Part shown: positions 50,015 through 61,005 of the stretch, one piece after another
How the letters are laid out: each line of letters starts with the position of its first letter
How positions within the stretch are numbered: position 1 is the stretch's first letter
Assembly (NCBI GenBank): GCA_950022655.1
Contig: OX465581.1
Span: 108,111,125 to 108,175,124 of the forward strand
From: Alentia gelatinosa
Lineage: Eukaryota; Annelida; Polychaeta; Phyllodocida; Polynoidae
Reading direction: 5' to 3'
Length of the DNA: 64,000 nucleotides
Notes under the pieces: model-generated
Databases searched by the model: none
Seen by the model: only the letters and a program-made list of their open reading frames with translations
Told to the model about the DNA's origin: nothing
Made by a program: the position numbers and the translations under genes

Positions 50015-50300
50015 TCTGTAAAAACAGTCTGTGGCGTGAAGCATAGACAACGTGCTTGTGTGATAGCCAAACATTGTTTTAATTGAGAAATATGGCAAAA
50101 TATTACATCATTTCTAGATATATTGTAGCAGGGAAACATATTGCGGGTATCGGAAATTATGATATTTCTCGGTGAGGACCCCAGAAAATACGTCACTACG
50201 CATAATGGCCTACTGACAAATTTCCGGTATGTCACCTCAAAAACTCAGAATCTGTTTCTACTATTTTACTTGCACATGCACATTTTCTTTATTTGTGGGA
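50015..50300 (+). repeat. Diverged direct repeat, right copy, beside the LINE
   Basis: Partner of 48125-48420; see that entry. Confidence 0.5.
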
Positions 50301-51094
50301 ATATTAGTACAAAACCAATCAATAAATGAAAATATTCTTTGGTTAGTAATGTGCATCCTTATCGAACTAAGGTGATTATATCCCAGTGAACTGCCAGAAC
50401 TAGGTGCTGAAGTAGTATATACTGTCCCATTTTTACCATTATAAAAAATATATTTTGGTAGGTTTGAATAACTTTGATTGACAATTATCTATTTGCATCC
50501 ACATGAAGCTCCACCTGACTGTCTAACGTTCATGTTAGTCTATATATAGCATCCAGTGACCGGAAAGGGATTCGTCCTAGTGACCCAGGATGTACCAGAT
50601 TGAAATTCAATAGCGGAGTGAGCTCTGGAAAGAAATGCAACGTCATGAGGATTCTAAACGTTTGCCCTTCGGCCAAACGTCACAATTGAATATGATCAAA
50701 ATGGGATAAAATACTTCTCTTACAAAGTCAGAGCTATATATAACCAAACCTATACAGAGGCGATGAGAATAGTTAAGAATCCTATCTGTATGGGTGTAAT
50801 TACCTGCACACCTTCCGTGGTTGGCCTGGGGAGGAAGGATATGCTAAATAGATTTCTGCCCTATATGAACTCAACCTATGACTCAACTGTCTGACGTCCG
50901 CGAACGGTCTGTGTCCAGTATGTACATTTGCGGCAAGGACGCAATCGGTTTATTTAGTGAACCGCCCCTACTAATACGTAATAGCGCCCCCGTTTGATCC
51001 CAGTCTTTAGTACGAATCCGTCATTTGACAATCCCGAATCAGGCCATTGGGCTGGTTCCTAAATTGAAACCCAATTAACCATTCAGTATTGGGT

Positions 51095-51165
51095 ACACTA
51101 CCTTCAGGACCGTGGAGTATGAGTTCCTAACGTTAAGCCTATGGAGAAAAATACCGGGGTGAGAT
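51095..51165. repeat. Partial CTCACCCC-family element
   Basis: Contains aacgttaagcctatggaga and ccggggtgagatgaa, the same end blocks as 14919-15057 and 25860-26005, but the other end is not evident. Confidence 0.4.
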
Positions 51166-51520
51166 GAAGTAGTCGCAGGGTCACTATCGCCCCCAAACAA
51201 GGATTACATAACATTGGGGCGTTAGTGACACTGCTACAACTATCTTTTTTATCAACTCGTTACTGCTGTAACGAAATATTATTTGTCTTAAAAGAAAGAG
51301 ACCCTACAGATCTATCAAAGAGAGGAAGGTAAAATCTTCCGGTCGGAAAGTGGTCTACATGAATACCAGGTAATCGCCATTATACTCAATCAAGATTAAG
51401 AATCTAAAACATAAAGGCGGACATCCATTTGAAATATCGTGAAATATCAGAGCCAAGTATTCCTTGTGAGACTGTTGAGGGCATGGTAACCTGATTTTGA
51501 GGACGAGGAACTTGTCATTG

Positions 51521-51834
51521 TTAAGGCCCGTTTCCATTGGTCGATTTCCCGTCACCGATCTACAGTCAGGAACCACCGACGGACTTGTGGCACTGCTGAC
51601 CCAATATCGGTCAATGGAAACAAACAACGTCGTGAAATGCCCCACGACTTTTTCTGCTTATATTATGCAATGTAGCACCACCCACCACTGAGTGAAAGCT
51701 TGGTCACTGAGTGAAATCTACTACCCTCAGTGATTTTCCTATACCGACGCACAGTCAGTGGCACCACCGACAAACTTTCTGTGTAACTCAAAACGTCTAA
51801 GCAATCTTCGTCGGCCAATGGAAACGGGCCTTAA
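51521..51834. mobile_element. TTAA-flanked MITE (piggyBac-like target)
   Basis: The ends read TTAAGGCCCGTTTCCATTGG at 51521 and its inverted form at 51815-51834. TTAA at both ends matches the target duplication of piggyBac-type transposons. Internal blocks such as caccgatctacagtcaggaa and gaaccaccga are repeated in the copies that follow. No coding frame. Confidence 0.75.
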
Positions 51835-52320
51835 GCCTGTTTCCATTGGCCGATTATTTGGCACCGATCTGCAGTAAGGAACCACCGATAGAGTTTTTGG
51901 GTACACCAACGTGAAGTCGGTGAATGGAAACGAGACCTGCAGGAAATGCTCCCAGATAAATTTAGTATCGATCATGTAACAAGGCCATCACTGACAGATT
52001 TTGTCACAGAAAATCTTTGTATACCTGGAAAATACAGTAGAAAAAGTGCTTAAAGCACGTTTTCATTGGTCGACTATTTGGCACCGATCTGCAGTCCGGA
52101 ACCACAGATAGCTTTTTTGGTATACCAATGTCAGATCGGTTAATGGAAACGAGACTGACAGAGAATGCTCAGCGACTAATTTGGCATAGATTATGTAACA
52201 ATGCAATTTAATTTGTCTGTACCCAGAAAACACGATAAAAACAGTGCATACAATGCAACCTGGAATGATAAATTTATATCGACATACAGTTGGTGGCACC
52301 ACTGACAGATTTTCAGGTAT
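51831..52320. repeat. Two further TTTCCATTGG units, head to tail
   Basis: Starting again at the shared TTAA, units begin gcctgtttccattggccga (51835) and gcacgttttcattggtcga (52055), about 220 bp apart. Each then reads tttggcaccgatctgcagt and later aatggaaacgaga. Confidence 0.75.
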
Positions 52321-52527
52321 AGGCCTGTTTCTACTGGCCGACTAAAAAGGGTGTAGATTTTTTTTGTGTTCTCCTTTATGTGAATAGCCCGTTTCCCTTG
52401 GCCATCACCGATATACCGTCAGGAACCACCAAAGGACTTTTAGCACTGCTGACGCAAAATGTAAATAGGTTATTAGGAGAACACAAAAAATCTACACCCT
52501 TTTTGTCGGCCAATGGAAAAGGGCCTT
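52321..52527. repeat. Long hairpin with about 53-bp arms
   Basis: The left arm 52321-52374 (aggcctgtttctactggccg, then gggtgtagatttttttt) pairs with the right arm 52475-52527. The loop holds another partial unit beginning agcccgtttcccttggcca, so one family member is nested in another. Confidence 0.85.
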
Positions 52528-52791
52528 AACTCAAACAATCTTATGCAGCTGTTTTCGTCGGCCAATGAACCATCATCGACTGCATGTATTTGATTCCGAC
52601 GTAGAATCGGTGGTACCAGCGACAGACTTTTAGGGTAACTCAAAAAATATCCCCCGTTATCGTCGCGGGATGGTACTACAGTCTAGGAGCTATTCAACTA
52701 GCCTGTCCAGAACCGATCTCAGCTTCGCGATACGTGCTACAGTCTACTATTAAACCGGATTTACAACTACATGTATACATAGCCAACCTCA

Positions 52792-52799
52792 TGACGTCA
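52792..52799. promoter_or_regulatory. Perfect CRE (TGACGTCA)
   Basis: TGACGTCA inside the 10-bp palindrome ATGACGTCAT, about 0.9 kb upstream of the 5' UTR exon of the SWAP70-like gene. It may mark the promoter or first exon, but this is only positional. Confidence 0.25.
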
Positions 52800-53686
52800 T
52801 CCACTCTGTCCCACTTACCAAACGGAGTCTAATAGAGAAATAGGACATTTCCCGCCGGACGCATACCAAATACCCGTAGATGTATTTCCCCGTTCATAAA
52901 CTGGTCCCGGTTTATAAGTCTGTCCCGCTTATAAGCCAGGAGTGAGGTGACTCATTCATGAACCGCATCGAAACCGCTTGAGCGGACGTGAGAGGAATGC
53001 AACAAATACGTTTATACAAAGACATACATCGATTTTACTTTTGTATGATAACTAATATGAAATACCATTGACATTATATACTGCCCATAGAAATACACAC
53101 AAAGAAATTAATGAAATTGCAATGAGCGGTTATTTGATTGTGAATAAATATAGCAATACACTTTGATTATAAAATAAACAATTAAAACGATACGCAAATA
53201 CGGTGCAGCTAAGCCTGTTTTCTTTTCTTCCTTATCTTCAGTAGCCCAGGTAATATTGACCCGTCTCAATTTGTAAAGATATAACGCCTCACTCATAAAC
53301 GAGGGGGATATGGTATGATCATCTGTACAAGCGCATATATTAAGTTCCTTATTATGATAGTCTCTATAACTAGACTACACTTTGTGATTGATTTATCCAA
53401 ATATATTTATAAATCTTGTTAATATGAAGTGCCTGTTCATACAGTCTGATTGCATAAACATAAATCCTGCATTCACACAAGAGTTTTAATTCTTTGAAAT
53501 CTGTTATATCATACTAGGGTCTATGTGACTTATTGTTAATGGTGTATAGATGCACTCTTTACGACATAGCTACTTTATTTACTCTTTGCGAACACAGCTT
53601 CCTATACATCTATCTGAGATCTAGTGTAATTGTAAGTTTGGAAATATTATCGATATTTTGGACTTATCTGAACTTTCTCCTTTCAG

Positions 53687-53712
53687 GGGTCGTATAAGGA
53701 AGACTGTCCATC
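53687..53712 (+). other. 5' UTR of the SWAP70-like gene, after a splice acceptor
   Basis: The sequence aactttctcctttcag at 53671-53686 is a strong acceptor, followed by 26 bases to the ATG at 53713. This implies an upstream non-coding exon and an intron in the 5' UTR. No donor can be chosen with confidence. Confidence 0.55.
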
Positions 53713-56133
53713 ATGATGGCGTCAATGACCTCCGGCCAGCGACTGATGAGCGTGTGGCAGGCCGTGGCCATGCTGGACCCAGGTCACTCAGCCACCAAAA
53801 GTACAGCCCGCAAATTGAGTGTGCAGGATGTCACCCGCAGTCTAGCCCGAATCTGTACATCCGCCAACTACTCAGACCGAGTCTTCATGGATAACTTCCC
53901 AAATGCCAGTGTCGACTTTAACGACTATGTGAACTACGTCAAAGTCTGCCTGCGCGACCACTCAGTCCCGATGGCAACAGTGGAAGATGAATTTGAAATG
54001 ACCAGTTGGGAGCTGTGTAAGGATTGCTACAGCCTTCATCACTGCTCTATGAAAGAAGGAGAGGTGTTCAAGATATGGCAGATCTTTAATAGACTCTGCG
54101 TTCAGGGAACTATACCGCCTGTAATGGAATATGATGATATGCAATGGCTGGGAGAAAAATTTGCTAAGGGTGCAAAGCAACGCTGGTCGTCCTACCATGA
54201 CGGGCAGCTAACCTTCATGGAGGCCTTAGTTGACCTTGACTCTGTCTGCTTCAAAGTGCTCAGTCCCAGAGATGTAGAGCGTGTTGTTGACAGTGTACAT
54301 AGCTGGTTAGTGAGAGAGATCTGCTTGACTGGATGGATGACCAAGAGGACACGTAAACAGGCTGGATGGACATCCTGGCAAAAGCGGTGGTTTGTCTTGA
54401 AGCCAGGCTTACTCAGCTACTACACAAGTGCTTCCACCACGGAGAAAAAGGGTGACATTATTCTCACCACTCGTTCACGGGTAGATGAACTTGATGACCT
54501 GAAGACGCTCATCCGTCACTACCCAAACCGCTTCCGGGTCACCAATGCTCCATTCATAGAGCTCGAACTATCAAACGAGGAGTTTGCTGGTAAAGATGCA
54601 TGGATGCGAGCTATACGGGTGGTCATCAAAGCAGTGAAAGCCGGCGTATCACCTTCAGAGTACATGCTGTCAGACATAAGAAAGGCACAAAGAGGGGAAA
54701 GGTTGTCATCAGATGATACTGCCAAGAGTTTACGCATTATGAGCATGTGTCAACGTGGGACCAGCGATGGTTTTGATGAGGACAGTGAGGATGATGTTGA
54801 TGGAGCTCGCTGCTCTAGTGCTTCAGGTAGCACAGCGAACTTTGATGATGATTCGGACCTCGAGCAGAATAGAAATGAAAGGAGTGCTGACAATGCTGGA
54901 TGGATTATCCCATTAGTGATGTCGCGCATCAAGGATATTGCCGCAAAGTTAGGTGATGAAGATGCGACTGACATGGATGAAGAAAAGTTCAACCAGTTTC
55001 TGAAAAACCTGGGGATTATTTTACAGCACGACGATGAACAGAGCCTCTTTGACGAACTGAGCAATGATGGAGTTGTAGAAAACAAGGTTTTCTTGAAATA
55101 CTTGGTGGAAGTTCTTCTGTTCTTTAAAGTACCAGACGATTCGGTATCGGCGAATATATTTACAGCGTGTATCCAAGCATATGATAAAACTGTGAATATG
55201 ATTAACTTCCCGGCTTTCACTGAAGCATTGTGGAGGAAACAGCGTAATCACTACGTACACCGGATGATGGCAGTTCTGGACAGCCTAGATGACAAATCCG
55301 GGAACACTCTGACAGAGCTTCGGTGTGCCTTCTCCAGGGAACAGGCGGCCCTCGGGACGGGCATGGATGACAAGGAACCCACTGATGAAAAGTGCCAGGA
55401 AATATTCAATGAAGCCATGAGGGTTAGTGTTGACGGACTGGCTCAGTACTTGCACGGCAAGTGGAATGACTATCCAATCAAAACCGATGCCACGGACACC
55501 AAACCACAGAGAATACCGCATGAAAAGACTCTGCTCGACATAGTCTTTTATTCCAGCGAAAATCCAGAAGGAGCCCTTCCTAACAGCACAAGGGTCGAGA
55601 TTTTCACTTGGAGGCGATCCAGTAGGCAGGGAAAAAGCGGGACAGCTTTGCTTTCTGCTGATTTTGATGGTAACATTGCGCTCGCTGAACCCAACTCGGA
55701 GGTGCTCTCGTATTATGGGGCCTCCTGTGCCAACCAGGAGGGACAGCTCCACACCTCATTGATATATGAGCACAACATTGTGAGCTACAGAAAACCTGAT
55801 CAAGATCTTGAAACCAATGGGGGACACCGGAGACTCTGTCTTGCTCGACAGGACGTCTCAACCCTCTTCTGCCCACTTGAGGACAACTCTGGGTTGCTTA
55901 TTCTCGGTAAGCAGGAGGGGGAGAGTTTGGATCTGAATGCCTTCCATATTCCCAAGTACACAACTATCTATGTGCCGAGTGGCACCATCTTCTGCACCAA
56001 CTTCATGGAAGGAATGTGGCGTACGATGGCGATACAAAGGGCTTTCTGTGAGACTGCACTTGTGGCACAAGCGGACAATGAAGATAGTGGACAGCTACTA
56101 ACCAGAGACTACAACTTCTTCAAGTTTACATAG
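53713..56133 (+). CDS. SWAP70/DEF6-like PH-domain protein with a novel C-terminal half
   Basis: An 806-residue frame in one exon. Residues 1-195 resemble the SWAP70/DEF6 N-terminal helical region: SVWQAVAMLD at the start, then EVFKIWQIFNRL, like the FKIW-x-IF segment of SWAP70. Residues about 200-312 form a PH domain (LTGWMTKRTRKQ, WQKRWFVLKPGLLSYY, KKGDIIL, closing helix KDAWMRAIRVVIKA), so membrane phosphoinositide binding is likely. An acidic linker (about 351-386) leads to a helical, EF-hand-like region (about 395-560) without full calcium loops. SWAP70 has a long coiled coil after its PH domain; here it is absent. Residues about 606-806 contain DVSTLFCPLEDNSGLLILG, DLNAFHIP and VPSGTIF, a strand pattern like the ureidoglycolate lyase cupin, though the catalytic-type His cluster is not seen. 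ATG 53713 is chosen; a second ATG follows at once. The absence of introns is odd beside its neighbours. SWAP70 relation: fairly sure; cupin: tentative. Confidence 0.85.
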   Translation: MMASMTSGQRLMSVWQAVAMLDPGHSATKSTARKLSVQDVTRSLARICTSANYSDRVFMDNFPNASVDFNDYVNYVKVCLRDHSVPMATVEDEFEMTSWELCKDCYSLHHCSMKEGEVFKIWQIFNRLCVQGTIPPVMEYDDMQWLGEKFAKGAKQRWSSYHDGQLTFMEALVDLDSVCFKVLSPRDVERVVDSVHSWLVREICLTGWMTKRTRKQAGWTSWQKRWFVLKPGLLSYYTSASTTEKKGDIILTTRSRVDELDDLKTLIRHYPNRFRVTNAPFIELELSNEEFAGKDAWMRAIRVVIKAVKAGVSPSEYMLSDIRKAQRGERLSSDDTAKSLRIMSMCQRGTSDGFDEDSEDDVDGARCSSASGSTANFDDDSDLEQNRNERSADNAGWIIPLVMSRIKDIAAKLGDEDATDMDEEKFNQFLKNLGIILQHDDEQSLFDELSNDGVVENKVFLKYLVEVLLFFKVPDDSVSANIFTACIQAYDKTVNMINFPAFTEALWRKQRNHYVHRMMAVLDSLDDKSGNTLTELRCAFSREQAALGTGMDDKEPTDEKCQEIFNEAMRVSVDGLAQYLHGKWNDYPIKTDATDTKPQRIPHEKTLLDIVFYSSENPEGALPNSTRVEIFTWRRSSRQGKSGTALLSADFDGNIALAEPNSEVLSYYGASCANQEGQLHTSLIYEHNIVSYRKPDQDLETNGGHRRLCLARQDVSTLFCPLEDNSGLLILGKQEGESLDLNAFHIPKYTTIYVPSGTIFCTNFMEGMWRTMAIQRAFCETALVAQADNEDSGQLLTRDYNFFKFT

Positions 56134-59100
56134 GTCTTGGAGTGTTGTAGATGTATAGTGCTTTTGCTGAGATTGACACTTAGTTATTCTTTAATATCAG
56201 TGGATTTTGCCCATAACGGAGGTGAATATATATCCCTGACTATGTATACATGGTATGCGATTTTCTTAGTAATAGTTTTTATTTGTGTGAATCATAATCG
56301 GTAGGTGATAGAAGACTTGTTTCCGTCCACCTATGCTGCTAGGCTATTCTGGTCCTCTGTGAGGAATTCATACCTGGTCATGTAACGAAGGAGAGTCAGT
56401 GTTTCTAGCAAGTTCTTTTTTTTTTTTTTAAGAGTCTTTATTGCATTCGATTAATACAATCGTTCTTCCTAGCAATAATTGACAAACGATGATGATATTA
56501 CTTATACAACAATTCTGAACATAATGGTATATACAATGAGACCACTTAATTGGGTACATCCCAGAACTATCTTGAAGATGAAGATACAATACATCTTACA
56601 TAGACACTCCTTTCATCAACATTTTACAACAGTATACAACAATGGATACTGTTCAACATTGATTCTGCTTTATACGCTATATATGTCAGTTACTAAAGCT
56701 TAAAGTCAAGATTGTAAAATCCTATACAGAAACCACCTGAAAATGTGCGAATATTATTGTTTAATACTGTACAGTATCTATCATAAGGAATTATTAGGTG
56801 TCCTCAACCTCAAATACTTAATAATACGAACCATGCTACAGATTAAGGTTACGATATTCCCTCAAAGACATGCATGTATGCAGTATTTGCCATTGGACAA
56901 TTTATATTCCTCAAACGAAAACGGAAGATCTGGGCTCTTTTGAATTGAATCCTCTTTATATAGATTACTACTGTTAAAAGAGGGTTGCACACCAATGTCT
57001 GCTGAAGAATGTCAATATAATGGCATCAATTAGTGAATAAACTGGATATATCAAATGGTCATGCTAAGAAGTTGATCGTAACAGAAGAAGCAAATATCGT
57101 ATTAGGTTTTACGCAATTTTGGAGGCCATAATATGCCATTTCATTTTATATATTATACACTGTATATGGCTGGTAATAGCTTTGGAAACATCGCTAATAA
57201 AACGAAATCATTTTGAATGTGTTCACATGTATTTAACTATACATATATCTAACCGTATTAAGTGTAGTTAGAATATTAGCTATAAGGAAGCTATGAACTA
57301 GATATTTCAAGCATATAGCGATATTTATATCCATCACGATGAGAAAATACAGATATATACAAATGGTACAAATGCGGTAAGATAACCGTAATAAAAAGAC
57401 GTTGACAGAGTAAGGGAAACACTTAGGGAAAGAGAGTTCCGAAACTGGTAGGGAGGGAGATGTTATGATAAAACAGGTTGTGGGAGGGAGGGAACATAAG
57501 AAGCACATGAATAGTGGTATACAATTTCATTTCTTTGGTACCACTCAGATCCTAGCACACCTTTAGTCCACTAAATGATAGATATAAATATAACTAAATA
57601 ACATACAACGACGTCTGCCCACATCGAGATCTTTTAAACCCAAACTGGATCATTCAAATGTCGAGCTATTTTTGTTTCCTCTGGAATGCAGTGGAATGAG
57701 GTCAGTTTGAAAAGGGTTAACAAACTCACCAGACCATTAATCTGAAGGCCTCTCCAGATAACGATTATGTTTATTTCCATACCACGATATTACTCTTATG
57801 GCTGTTATTACGGAGTCTGGCTACTTCCTGAATAGTATATTTTGTGTATTTTTTTCGTTCCGCTAGGGTTTATATTGAGATCCTTGGGTAGGAAAAGCGC
57901 TAGGTAAAGAAGTGAACCGCTACGCCTCGTAAATACGATTTACTTCCTGAATAGTATATGAAATCTACTCCTCTGTTAAATAAATGTGCATGTTATTTAT
58001 AATGAGTACACGCTCGGTGAGAGACAGCATAGCGCAGTCAAGTTGACATTCAACATTCTATCCCACATCTTTTCCAATCCGTCGGTTTTATCAGCTTGAA
58101 GCTACGCTTATGAATAGAATAAGCACAATAAAACATTCCAAGATTGTGTCTAAGAATTTGAAACGTGCGTTTTGATATTGGGATCACATGGCAACGCTTC
58201 GGTTTTTTGAATCGGGGAAACATCTAAAAAGGAAAGCCGCCCGAAAGCAATATATGAAGCTTGCTTTATATTACACGTGTAACCTACTTTGATTTGGCAG
58301 TCGTAGGTGATCCGCTATTATTTTTCTAGAAATATTTCTCTTGTTTAAACAAAACCTGTTGTGACTCCGCCCCTCCCCCACCCAAAAGGTGCACGATATA
58401 TGTTTAAAAAACAACAATAAGCTAAAGGTCCTATTATCAAGGCTATGTGGAAATATAAAACAAATAGACTAGGAATCATCAGGAAGATTATTTTGTTAGA
58501 GCACAAAACACTAATAACATGGCAGTGTGCATAGCTATAAATGAAACCTTGGAACGTAATTGACGCTAATTTTGAACCTTTAGTTTGAATAAACGAGGGT
58601 TTCTACATACCATATTGTGGGATTATGTCTCCCCTAGGCTTTCTTTTTGATCAGGAACGCAGTTTGATCAATGACAAGTTTGAGAATTCCCTTGACGGTG
58701 ACCTTGTCTGTAAATATTGCACCGTTCCTCTTACTCCTACATGCATGTATTACCAAAGCAGTATTCATCCTCTAGCCACAGTACCATCGATGTAATCTGG
58801 CCATCATGGACAAGACCTATAATCACGTTTTAAAAGGTGACAGCCAAGGCGAAGTCCAACCACAATTTCAAGTTTGATAATAGTTTAATGACTGTGTCGC
58901 AGGACATTTGATGAATACAGTCACTGCTAATTAAGTTCTAATAATGATGTCGGTAAGTCCCATGGTAAGCATGTAAAATTTTTGCATTACATTAATCTAA
59001 TTGATAGTTGTATTCTTGTGGCGGCTGCGGTGGAATGTTAATGAACATGCAGCATTAGCTAACGGGGACTATAGATACTGTAATTCATATACTGTCAAGT

Positions 59101-59940
59101 TTCTCCTTCAAGTTGAGCACGAACGTCCGCGCTCAAATCACCGGGTAACATTTCAAATGCGTTTTAAACGAGAAGTTACCTGTTCAAATTCAATTGCGAG
59201 ATGAGTCACAACCTATGTAAATAAAGGGAAACCTATTTTATTATGGTTCATTATTTCTATCTTGATTTCTTATTGTTCAAAAAAATTTATCAATGCTACC
59301 TCAAGCTCTGTATTTATGCACTGACTGAATTGTGAGGTGCATCTGGAGGAAGATCACCATTTTTTTTAACCTTCTATGTTATGATGGATGCCAATCTGCT
59401 ATGATAGACCTCAGGATGCACATTGCTGCTAGCATCGTTTGTCACCATCTACACCAACATCGTAGTGCAACGGGAGGTCTATCGTAGCGCATCGGCATGC
59501 ATCGTATTAGGTGGGAGGCATGTTTTATAGTAACCAATTAAACAAGAAAAGAAAAGCGAAGGGAAATGATTGCCCCCCGTTCTATATCAGTCAAAATTGT
59601 TTTTTACTTATATATTTTTTTAGGTTTATTCCGTCTTATAAGAAATTCAACGTTAATTTTCCCCATGCTCTCATTTCCTACAGAGGGTGCATACCTATGT
59701 ATGATCCACAATCCTTATTTTCCTTAGTTATGCTGTCCCGGGCTTCCTGTATTAAACTATATATGACTAATTAAAACCCCTATACTTTGTTACTAGGTCA
59801 TACTTCAGAGGTCAGTGTAAAGTCAGAACAGGATGTCAGTAATTAAGTCACCAGAGGAAGTTTCAGTTTTGCATAATCTAAGGGAAGTTAAGGTATTAAC
59901 AAACAGTTTTTGGACAATATCATATATATATATGTAAATA
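56134..59940. other. 3' UTR of the SWAP70-like gene, then intergenic
   Basis: The nearest AATAAA on the + strand that I noted is at 57036; where the transcript ends is unclear. No exon or RNA gene is evident. The stretch at 59505-59519 reads tcgtattaggtgggagg, the end motif of the CTACTACGA element family. Confidence 0.45.
56416..56442 (-). other. Minus-strand AATAAA followed by a poly(A) run
   Basis: On the minus strand, AATAAA (56437-56442) is followed 7 bases later by 14 A residues (56416-56429). This looks like the 3' end of a retroposed transcript inserted in antisense, or of an antisense gene. No matching coding frame was found upstream on the minus strand. Confidence 0.4.
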
Positions 59941-60141
59941 ATTATTATGATTCAAAACCAAATATTGATACAGGAGCCTATTTGACAACAGAAAAATGTA
60001 CATGGTTGCTCATTGGATGTTTAAAACACAAAAACGTTTTCATTGATGTGGACAATGAGGATGAATCCTAACAGTATATCTTGAAAGAGATTTTCGAGGC
60101 AATGAGGAAGGCAAGGAAGAATTCAAATGTTCGATTGGAGC

Positions 60142-61005
60142 CATTCTGCAAGGAAGACAGTGCCAGAATTGTGTTCTACGTGTTGGACAGCTAGGGTAAA
60201 TGATTTGTTTGAAGTATTGGCCAAGTTTCCATCAGTGTAAGCTGCCTCAGACAGAACTTAGGAGGAGATCGGTGGTATTGCAGGGTTTTGTAAGGTAGAC
60301 AATTTATTGTCTGTCTCCATGTAGCACACTTTGCTGAGCTGCGATAATTTCAACACTGGAAGCAGTGAATTATAACCTGGAGACACAGAGTTCTCTATGC
60401 TTGTGAAACAGAAAGCAAGGTCAGAGGAAACATAAGACAAAGAAAATGGAAGTGGAAGGTGAGCATTGAGTCCATGGCAACTAACAATGGAATAACCATC
60501 ATCAAACCTTGAACATCTTATTCCCCAATAAGATAGTGCAAATGCTACTGCCTACCTTAAGAAGAAAATGTGTTTTATGTGTTTATAGACCACGTGATAA
60601 CAGAACTAGACACAAGATTTGCTTTAAAGCATAGGGGTAAATGAAGGTTTCTGAAAACAGAGGAACTTAAACTAGAAGTGAAAGTTGAAAAGTGTAAAAT
60701 CTTTTGTGAAAGTGTTCCAAGTGGAAACCATCCAAAAGATGCAGCTACTGCACTTATATCTTCTGATTAGGAATAATTTCCTGCGATTTGCGTAATTTTC
60801 ACAATCTTACTACTCGTAAGGGCTACAAGCCACACCACCTCATTCTTATTACTAGGTTAAGTGCAGTTTCAGGATATATAAAAATTGATGATTTTTGTGT
60901 GCTTATATATGACCAGAGATGCTGATTTGTACAGACCATTTTTAAAAGTTTCCATCTCATGATAGGGAACCCCGCCCCTTGGATCAAGTTACTCCCCCCC
61001 CCCCC
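60142..61005 (+). repeat. Dispersed repeat, long copy with transposase relic
   Basis: Matches 35648-36115 at both ends (60142-60345 and 60794-61005). The middle, 60346-60793, is absent from the short copy. It ends in C and AC runs. Confidence 0.85.
60570..60775 (+). pseudogene. hAT-like (ZMYM1/DUF4371-type) transposase relic
   Basis: One frame reads VFYVFIDHVITELDTRFALK and, after a stop and shift, KCKIFCESVPSGNHPKDAAT then ALISSD. The pattern 'F-x-D-x-x-I-x-(E/Q)L-x-x-RF' followed by a Pro-containing linker is typical of the C-terminal half of hAT-family transposases. Stops and shifts show decay. No dimerisation-domain end is preserved. The call is tentative because the match is short. Confidence 0.4.

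Noticed and set aside
48125..50300. Direct repeats around a reverse transcriptase as LTRs
   Set aside because: The reverse transcriptase is of the non-LTR type (YADD with VPQGSVLGP) and there is no gag, protease, RNase H or integrase; the repeats are also too diverged.
54750..55752. Long minus-strand open frames inside the SWAP70-like gene
   Set aside because: Shadows of the 806-codon sense frame with no recognisable domain.
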